This document shows, piece after piece, positions 25,741-33,610 of a stretch of 33,610 nucleotides of DNA. How positions within the stretch are numbered: the first letter of the stretch is position 1; each line of letters opens with the position of its first letter. The stretch comes from Isochrysis galbana. Taxonomy: Eukaryota > Haptophyta > Isochrysidales > Isochrysidaceae. Under the pieces are notes generated by a model that was given only the letters and a program-made list of their open reading frames with translations, ran no database searches and was not told where the DNA came from. Made by a program: the position numbers and the translations under genes. The stretch covers positions 1-33,610 of the forward strand of contig CM030945.1 of NCBI GenBank assembly GCA_018136815.1, given 5' to 3'.

Positions 25741-26699
25741 TACCTTTATCCGAGAGGTGCGCGGAGGGCTGCGCAAATGACACATCTTGCCTTCAGCAGG
25801 CAGACAATCAATCTCGGGATCTCGGGCGGCCGACGAGCGACGAGTGTAAGTGGGACGCGGGACGGATCAAAAAGGAATCCGGTGTGATGAATACTACGTA
25901 TCAAAATACGTCTATCACTCCGGCGGCGGGCGCCGCGGTTCATTACTCATTACCGGAAGAGCCCCAGACCCCAGAGCGTGTGCAAGTGTGCAAGGGACAA
26001 GGGAGGGGCGAGGGGGGAGGGGGGAGGAGAATCGCACCATTTTCCATTTTCTGGCGAAGATAGAAGATTTTCGTGGCGGCAGGTGGCCCCCCTGGGATTT
26101 TTGTTGTGGGCTTTGGAGAATGGTCAAAAAATGTCACCACTCATCCATATTAGTACTTAAAAAGCCCTGTTTGACCACCCTAGTAGTACTAGAGCAGAGA
26201 GAGTTATTGTTTTTGTGTGTGGAGTGTGGCGGAGAGCGTAAATCAAGACACGCGTGCGCGCGCACGGGCACGGGGGGAGTTTTGTTGCTGGTTGGGACAA
26301 CTCTCCCAGCAACCACCAAGGGGCCGAAGGACTGCAGCGCCAGGAGTTGGGCACGCGTCGGGAATTGGGTAGACACGGAGTCCAGGTGATTCTATTAAAC
26401 AACTAGGGTGATAGGGTGATAGTGCCCCAGAGCACGATAAATAAAGCCTGGCGACTAGCGATGATGTCGAGGTCTAAAAATATACGGAACGAGTTCTTCA
26501 GAAGATACGGGACCATCCACCGAGCACACCACTGCAGATGACCAGAGAAACAAAGATATCTAGCTCACAGAGTGTGAAGAAGAAAGATTGAGGAAAGCAC
26601 CATATCTCGCGAAATGAATGTCGAGAGTCGAGAGCGATGGCCGATTCGGGGAGGAGTTAGGCCCCCGAGAGATGTCAGATTTGGGCTCAATACGTCTAA
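25741..26699. other. Intergenic stretch upstream of the GNL1-like gene
   Basis: I see no gene or RNA. It includes short G-runs (about 26000-26030), a GTGCGCGCGCAC tract near 26252 and two small direct repeats of GGGTGATAG near 26406-26422. Promoter elements cannot be called with confidence. Confidence 0.4.
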
Positions 26700-26716
26700 T
26701 CTCTCTCTCCCCCCCT

Positions 26717-26776
<60 letters not shown>

Positions 26777-26783
26777 CCCCCCC

Positions 26784-26874
<91 letters not shown>

Positions 26875-26889
26875 CTCCCTCTCTTTCTT

Positions 26890-26967
<78 letters not shown>
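26700..26967. repeat. (CT)n tract with a 21-base C-run, directly upstream of the GNL1-like start codon
   Basis: About 270 bp of CT repeats interrupted by a C-run at 26774-26794 and a few TTT or GC interruptions. It ends five bases before the ATG at 26972, so it is probably promoter or 5' untranslated sequence. Long Ser/Leu or Arg/Glu open frames across it are products of the repeat. Confidence 0.9.
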
Positions 26968-26969
<2 letters not shown>

Positions 26970-26971
26970 CG

Positions 26972-29900
26972 ATGGTCGGCCGTCGCGGCGGCGTCTCCGG
27001 CAAGCAGAAGTCGTTGCTGCTCAAGCAGAAGCGTGCGCGCGCACGGGGGGAGGAGGTCGAGCGTCCGGCCGAATCGGCCGCTGCCACTGCTCGCACGCTC
27101 GTCCAGCAGGTCCGCCTGGACGCCTGGAAGGGGGACAGGGGGAGAGGGAGGGAGGCAGAGGGAGAGGGAGAGGGAGAAGGCGGGGGGGGCAGGCAGGGGG
27201 AGGGAGGGAAGAGAGGGACGAGAGGGAGAGAGAGGCAGGGAGCGGGAGAGGCAAGGAGAGGGAGGGGAAGGGCGAACAGAGAGAGGTGGAGTGGAGAGAG
27301 AAAGAGATAGGGTGACAGGGCGGAAGGGAGAGCCCCCACTCTGTCCTTTGCTGCGCGTCCCTTCCGAGCCCTCAAGCACGCACCAACCCACCCGCCCCTC
27401 TGGCCCATCGCAGGTCAGCCGCAAGGGCACGGCCAATGCGCTCAGTACTGCATTCGAACGTGAAGCTGATGAAGCGGTTGCTGCGAGGAGGCGTCTGGGG
27501 TCGAGCCAGCCGATAGAAGTGATAGCGCAAGGTCCTCTTGTGGCGCTCGCGCCATCGCGTGACCTTGGGCTGCCCCGTCGGCCGGCGGAGTGGACAGAAA
27601 GGACGGCGGAGCAGCAGGCAGAGGTGGAGGAGGAGAGCTTCCGCGCATGGGTGGAAGGTGTCCATGAGCGTTTTGCGCCCTCACACCTTTCGCCGTTCGA
27701 GCACAATCTGGAAGTATGGAGACAGTGCGTGTCTGCTGGCCCGCACCCGCGCCCGCGTTTTGAGCGCCAGTGACCGTTGTGGCAGGTGGGCCGCCTGCTG
27801 TGTTGCGCGCTCGGCATCTGCCTCGCACGCTGATGCTTACCATGGCCATCTTTGGTCTCGCTGCAGGCTGTGGCGTGTGGTGGAGCGCTCCGATGTCGTC
27901 CTGCTCGTTGCAGACATACGCAACCCCGCGCTTCACATCCCCCCCGCCCTCTACGATCACGTCGTCGAGCAGGAGAGCCGTCTGTCCCCGCGCGCGGCGA
28001 TGCTTCACCAGTCAGCTAGCCGCCATCGCGAATCAGAGCTGGAATGACGCGCGCGCCAGCCACGCTACACTTCGCCCGAGCCTCAGCTCAAACGGACTTT
28101 GTCCCACCTGCACAGGGAAAGAAGGTCGTCGTGGTCCTCTCAAAGGTGGATCTCGTGGACCAAGCGCACGTTGACGCGTGGTGCAAGTGGATCAGCACAA
28201 GGTGTGCCCTATCGAGAGAGCTGTGCAGCACCTACCGTGCTCATACCGTGCGCTGAGGCGAGGGCCTTCTTCGAAGCATGAGTTGACACCCTCAAGCGGT
28301 CTGTCGGCGCAGATTTTCGGCCGCTCGAGTAGCATTCTTCTCGTCCAAGGGCCGGGTGATTGGCGGCTCCGTGGGAGGTGGTGGCGCGGGCTCTCGCCGC
28401 AAAGCATTGAAGCTGCCGCTGACAGGCGCGGAAAAGGCGGCCGTGCGCAGGTATGTGGAGGGGGTGGCAGCAACTTGTGGTGTAGAGCTCCCACCGCCGG
28501 ACCTAGATGTTGCAGAGGTCTTGGGAGGCTCGGGGCGGATGGAAACGGCAAGCGCGTCGCTGAGCGCGCTCAAGATAAACTCCGACTGCCCGAATGACGT
28601 GCGCGGCGATTCCGGCGAGAGCCCTTCCGAGGGTGGCATGTCCGATGACGAGGCCGAGGCAGCGGCGATGCGTGTCTTGGGAAGCCCAGGAGAGGAGGAC
28701 TTTGAGGCGGCTGGGGGCTTGTCTGATGGGGCTTGTGAGTCAAGGAAGAGCAGTGCGTGCTCCGAGCAAGACACCAGCCGCGCGGGGAGCAGCGAGGCCG
28801 TCTCTTCCGCCTCATCGGATGATGAAGACGACATGCTCTTGCGGCTGGCGGCCACTGCCAAGTCGCGTCAACCTGCATGCGAAGGTCATGCGACGGAACG
28901 GCAGTCAGAATTTGGCACGCCCGATGAGTCGAGCACCAAGGCCGCCACACAGGGCGTGCCTGACAAGTCGCTGTCGGCGAAATTCCCTCCCGCGGGCACA
29001 GAACTCCATCCAGATTCGTCGCGGGCCGCCAGGCGCTGCGTTACCGTCGGCTTGGTGGGCCACCCCAATGTAGGAAAGACGTCGCTGCTCAACGCCTTGG
29101 TTGGGCGCAAGGTGGCCTCTGTGTCTCACACGCCGGGACACACAAAGCACCTCCAGTCTTGGCAACTCACTCCACATCTTGAAGTTCTCGACTGCCCCGG
29201 CCTCGTCTTTCCAGTCGGCGGTTCCGTGGTGGCCGGCAAGGACGTGGCGCCCAGGCACGTGTACGAGACTTGCGGTCTATATCCCATCGCTCAGGTGCCC
29301 GCCACCATTTTCGTGGACCTTGTGCGCTCTCATCAGACGCCGGTGCTGCGCGTCCTATTCCGGCCTCACCAGCAGCAAATCTCCGTGCATTCCTCACTCG
29401 AAGCTGTATCGCCCATTGCGCCGGCAGGTACGAGAGCCCTACTCCGCCGTGCGCCTCCTTGGGGAGGCGCTCGACTTGCCACGTCTCTATGGTCTAAGCA
29501 AGAAGGACTTTGAGGAGGCCGACGAGGACGAGGTACGTGCTGGGCACCCTCGAAGGGATCACCAGTCCGCACTTGAACAACGGAGCGTGCCAAGGCCACT
29601 TGCTGACGATTTGAGGACGCGCATGCCTGCTCACGCATGCTTCTCGCCGGCCACTGTAGGACAACTTTACGCCCATGGGCTTTTGTACGGCTCTAGCAGC
29701 AAAGAAGGGGTGAGTTGGTTGCTACGCTCTTCCCGCGCGGCATCGCACGCACGCGCACGTAGCTACTCAACCTCATATGCTCATCACCGCCGGGGGTGTT
29801 GGCCAAGGCGGAGCCAGACTTTTGTGAGCTTGAGCAAGAGGCTGCGTGTGTCATCGCGGTAGGCATAAGCTCTTTGCTTATGTAGCGATGTCAAGACATG

Positions 29901-30093
29901 TTGCCGACGCACTGGTTCGGGGGGGCGAGCGTGTATTTAGAGTAAGCCCTTGCTCGTCTCTGTGGCGTCGATTTGTAGGTATCGAATGGCAAAAGGTCGT
30001 GGCGCGCCGGACCCGCACCGCGCTGGTCTTGAGGTCCTCATGGATGCCACAGATGGCGTACTTTGCCTCGCATTCAAGCCGCCTGGAGCTTGA
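26972..30093 (+). CDS. GNL1/HSR1-like circularly permuted GTPase, eight exons
   Basis: Exons inferred from GT-AG sites, phase and family similarity: 26972-27109, 27414-27724, 27867 to about 27970, 28116-28201, 28313-29294, 29428-29532, 29660-29709, 29979-30093 (TGA). Predicted length about 630 residues, near the family norm. The basic N-terminus has GKQKSLLLKQKRARARG. G motifs come in permuted order: G4 as LSKVDL (28140-28151), G5-like FFSSKG, G1 GHPNVGKTS (29058-29084), G3 DCPG (29190-29201). Other family marks are FEHNLEVWRQLWRVVERSD, DIRNPALHIPPALY, GRKVASVSHTPGHTKH, YPIAQVREPYSAV and the C-terminal DGVLCLAFKPPGA. An acidic, Ser-rich insert of about 200 residues separates G5 from G1. The family acts in ribosome assembly or nucleolar processes; for GNL1 itself the role is poorly defined. 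The exon 3 donor is unresolved. Confidence 0.85.
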
Positions 30094-31216
30094 TCGGGCG
30101 ATGGTTGTGAATAGCGGCCGAGACGAACAAGATAAAGTCAGCAGATTTCGCGCTTTATCACCTAGCTATCTCTATTGCCCTTCTATCCCCGACTCCCCGA
30201 AGAGTAGCCCGGTCACTCCCCTTTTTAACCGCTATTTTCCACCCCTCATGGCCAAGAGAAACCTTGCCGACCCCCTCCCTCAATCAGAGGTGTGGCATCA
30301 AGCGTCAAGCGCATGGACCGAGTGTAAGCATTTTTCGCCCAATCTGTGTTGCCCATTGCCCATTGATTGTTGATGTCGAGGGTGGTCGGCTTGCATAAAA
30401 CCCGAAGCCTCGCCGGGAAAACTCTTCTCTGACATCAAACCTCATGCATCCCCATCTGTTGCGTTAGGGGGAGCGCGCGAACGCCCTCCATGCCCCACGA
30501 CACGCTCTATTCTTAGAACGTGTCTCCCCTCCTAGCGCCCCGCCCTTCACTCTCTTCCGTCTCTCCACGCCCGCATGCAGCCGAGATCCCTCCCTTGTCC
30601 CTTGCGCTTTCCCTTGTAACCCCGGTCCTCCCCTTGTTTCCTTGGCCAGCGGGGTCGGGGGTCCTCCCGCGTCCCGCCCCCTCCCCGACCCGCCAGTGCC
30701 CCGTTCCCTTCGTCCATATCTTCTATCCTTTGCCCCTGTTCCTATTGTTTTTCGCCCCCCCTTTTTCCCCTGTGTCTATCTTCCTTCGTCTTGGTGTTTC
30801 CCAGCGCCATCGCTCCGAAGCACTCTCTATCTCCTTGTCCTTCTGTCCTCCCTGTGCGTTCCCGTCCGTCGTGTGTCACCATGCAAGTTGAGGATTGGTA
30901 CTCTTCATGTCACGCCGAGAGCGGCGAACTATCGAGATAAGCCCTGAAAACAAAATTCGTTCGCACTATCGAGTATCGAATCCGCTTTGAATATAGAGAT
31001 ACTCTGGATTCGACAGAGAGAGAGAGAGAGAGAGAACGAGGAACGAGGGCTCGAGGGTCAAAACACAATTCGGACTCCGGCTCGGACTACGGAATAAAAT
31101 CCGGAAATCCGGTGCCCTCGCGAATCCTGCCTCGAGTCGCTGCAGGGGGGGAAGACTGCAGAGGGGGGGTAGGGGAATCTGAACGCGAGGGGCCCAGTTC
31201 TGTTACATGCATTTCT
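30094..31216. other. Intergenic stretch downstream of the GNL1-like gene
   Basis: Contains the 3' end of the GNL1-like transcript, a pyrimidine-rich stretch at about 30510-30880 (C/T on the plus strand, no regular unit), nested inverted repeats at 30971-31013 (GAGTATC/GATACTC and TCGAATCC/GGATTCGA) and a short (AG)n tract at 31015-31034. I see no further gene. A clear polyadenylation signal was not found. Confidence 0.5.
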
Positions 31217-31445
31217 CACCTTAAACGCGTGGACGAATTACCGTAACGGTAAACATCGCCGTCGAATTTCGCGACGAACATCGGCGAACCAGGACCAGGA
31301 CCAGGACTCGAGCCCAGAGCCCAGGGAGATTCCGAATCTGCACGCCTTGCGCGGCCACGACGAACATAGAAGACGGTATATAACGAAGAAGGCTCGTACT
31401 CATTCCGAAATTATACTCATAATGCCAAAAGGCCTGAATACAACA
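31217..31445. repeat. Dispersed repeat, copy B
   Basis: The same ordered blocks as 12736-13007: CACCTTAAACGCGTG, TTACCGTAACGGTAA (31238-31252), GAGCCCAGGGAGA-like block, TCCGAATCTGCACGCCT, ACGAACAT, TATATAACG (TATATAA at 31377-31383), CCGAAAT, GGCCTGAATACAACA. It lacks the 48-bp duplication of copy A and instead has three short ACCAGG units. It lies about 1.05 kb upstream of the ABC transporter ATG. Confidence 0.75.
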
Positions 31446-31745
31446 CTAACTAGCTCCATCTCCCCATGCACCGGACGAGCCATGAGCCATGTGCCGACCG
31501 CGCATACCGCACACCCCCATCGTGGGATCGTGGGGCTGTCACTCCGTACGTTGCCAACATGCCGACGAGCCGACGAGCAACGAGGGCAGGGTCCCACAGC
31601 ACTCACTAAGGCTGTACTGCCATACTCATACTGCCACAAGCACAACAAGAAGCCATTGACCTGGACTTTGGACTTTGTGTGAGAGAGAAAAGAAAAGGGG
31701 GGTGGACTCCTTCCTCCGTCTGCCGCACAAAAATAGAATGGGTCA

Positions 31746-32400
<655 letters not shown>

Positions 32401-32498
32401 CTTTACAGTATTCCGAAAATAAGTGAAAGAATTCTTTCCTTCTGGAGGGTCGAGAAGGAGGAGAGAGCGAGCGAGAGAGTCTCGGCAAGCGGAGAGCG

Positions 32499-33526
32499 AT
32501 GCTGTCGGCCCTCTCTCTCCTTCTCCTCTCTGTCGCTCTCGACGTGGGGCTGAGCAGCCTGTTCGGGAGCGCGTGTGGCAGCGGAGAATCATGCTCTCCA
32601 GGCGCTGAACCCTCGCGCCTCGGCCACCTCGACCGCTTTCTCTCCACCGTGTGGAGAGAGCAAGAGTGGAGAGCAGGAGAGTCGACTCTCGACCTCTGGC
32701 TACTCTCTCTCGCTCGCTCTCTGCTCTCGCTAGGCCTCGCCGCGTGGGTAGTGCGCAGCTGGCGGCAGCGGCGGGAGCTGCCGCTGCTGCTTCCGCTCCA
32801 AGCGGGAGTCGTTTGCGAGGAGGGGAGGGAGGACGACAGAGTCGAGGAGAGGAAAATTGCGGAGGAGAAGGTGGTGGTGGGCACGAGGGTGAGGAAGCTC
32901 GGCCTGGGGCTGCTCTGGCTCTCGGTAGGCTGGAGCGCGATTAAGGCATTTGCTCGGCTGCTGCAGTCTGGGGTCGAGGGCCCCGGCTCAGGCGTGCTGC
33001 CACTTGAAGGCACGACACCTCAGGAGCCGTGGTTCTGGGCAATGCTCTTGGCTGGCAGCGGAGCCGTCTTGCTCGAGTACGCTGCGCTCTCCCTTCTGAC
33101 TCGATCTCTCGGGCAGGCCGATCAGAGCACGATGGCGAAAGAGGGCCCCGCCGTCGACCTCGCAGCCGGCGGCGGAAGGCTGGGCAGCGGACGTGACGGC
33201 TCAAAAGGCGAGGTGGACCCCATGCACGGCGTCAAGAGGGCGTACCTCAAGGACACCATGCCAGAGGTGCCATCTGTCTCGAGACACTTCTTGCGACTGA
33301 TGCGGCCGGACGCTCACCTTCTCACTTTCGCGGGCGTCTCGCTCGTCGTGGCGGCAGCGGGCGAGTCGACGGTGCCATTCATGTATGGCCGCGTCATCGA
33401 CTCCATAGCCATTAACCACGACCCCACGGCCTTTGCGCACCAACTCGCGCTATTGCTACTCGTGGCGCTCGTTACTGGCATCTTCACGGGCTTCCGCGGC
33501 TCGACATTCATTGCCATTGGCGGGAG
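32499..33526 (+). CDS. TAPL/ABCB9-like ABC half-transporter, first exon (partial)
   Basis: 342 residues are visible before a probable donor (AG|GTGCGG at 33526/33527); the remaining helices and the ATPase domain lie beyond the window. Residues 1-22, 67-86, 132-153 and 174-200 are four hydrophobic segments, matching the four-helix TMD0 that TAP-like ABCB proteins carry. Core helices follow: LLTFAGVSLVVAAAGESTVP with FMYGRVIDSI, then LALLLLVALVTGIFTGFRG and FIAIGGR. The VPFMYGRVID and FRG...GGR blocks fit the first core helices of TAP/TAPL proteins, which pump peptides from the cytosol into the lysosome or ER. The TMD0 loop (about residues 105-130) is rich in Glu, Arg and Lys. ATG 32499 is the first Met before TMD0. 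Family assignment is good; the exact subfamily is less sure. Confidence 0.8.
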
Positions 33527-33610
33527 GTGCGGGCGAGTGGGGCGACTGCTCACGCGGCTCCCTCAATCTCAAGCGCCGTCTACCTCGGGGGTCCTATAGC
33601 ACACCTCTCG
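33527..33610 (+). other. Start of intron 1 of the ABC transporter gene
   Basis: After GGCGGGAG the sequence is GTGCGGGCGAG and the similarity to ABC transporters stops, although the frame stays open to a stop at 33597-33599. The intron is cut by the window end. Confidence 0.55.

Overview
The window is nuclear DNA from a GC-rich single-celled eukaryote, most likely an alga or other protist. The signs are spliced host genes with short GT-AG introns, long (CT)n tracts before start codons, and large Ty3/gypsy retrotransposons. No base-level marker fixes the taxon, so I do not name one.

Left two thirds (about 204-25286, all minus strand): two large copies and one fragment of the same Ty3/gypsy chromovirus. 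Copy 2 (13580-25286) is the better one. Read on the minus strand it has a 5' LTR (24509-25286, ends TGTCGC...GCGACA), gag, one in-frame TAG, then pol. Pol runs: Ser-rich region, a cytosine-methyltransferase domain like those of bacteriophages, retropepsin, reverse transcriptase, RNase H, integrase, chromodomain. Its 3' LTR falls in a 100-N assembly gap (13480-13579). Copy 1 (730-11276) has the same body with many small frameshifts, a preserved 3' LTR and an intact chromodomain. It loses its 5' end at a C-run/(AC)n microsatellite (11277-11312). Its 3' LTR (730-1505) also serves as the 5' LTR of a third, truncated copy (204-729), a tandem layout. From the copies, a complete element would be about 12.7 kb.

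The main discovery is the methyltransferase domain inside the chromovirus Pol, kept with its catalytic motifs in both copies. A chromodomain (usually a reader of repressive histone marks) and a DNA methyltransferase (a writer) in one element suggest a transposon that could help set its own chromatin state. That functional link is inference.

Right third (25287-33610): a 0.4-kb segment packed with short perfect hairpins, then two host genes on the plus strand. The first (26972-30093, eight exons) encodes a circularly permuted GTPase of the GNL1/HSR1 family. I could follow it exon by exon to its stop; one splice junction is unresolved and its G4 motif reads SKVD instead of NKVD. The second (from 32499, cut by the window end) is the first exon of an ABC half-transporter resembling TAPL/ABCB9, with a four-helix N-terminal TMD0. 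A dispersed repeat of about 230-270 bp occurs twice (12736-13007 and 31217-31445). Each time it lies upstream of a pyrimidine tract and an ATG.
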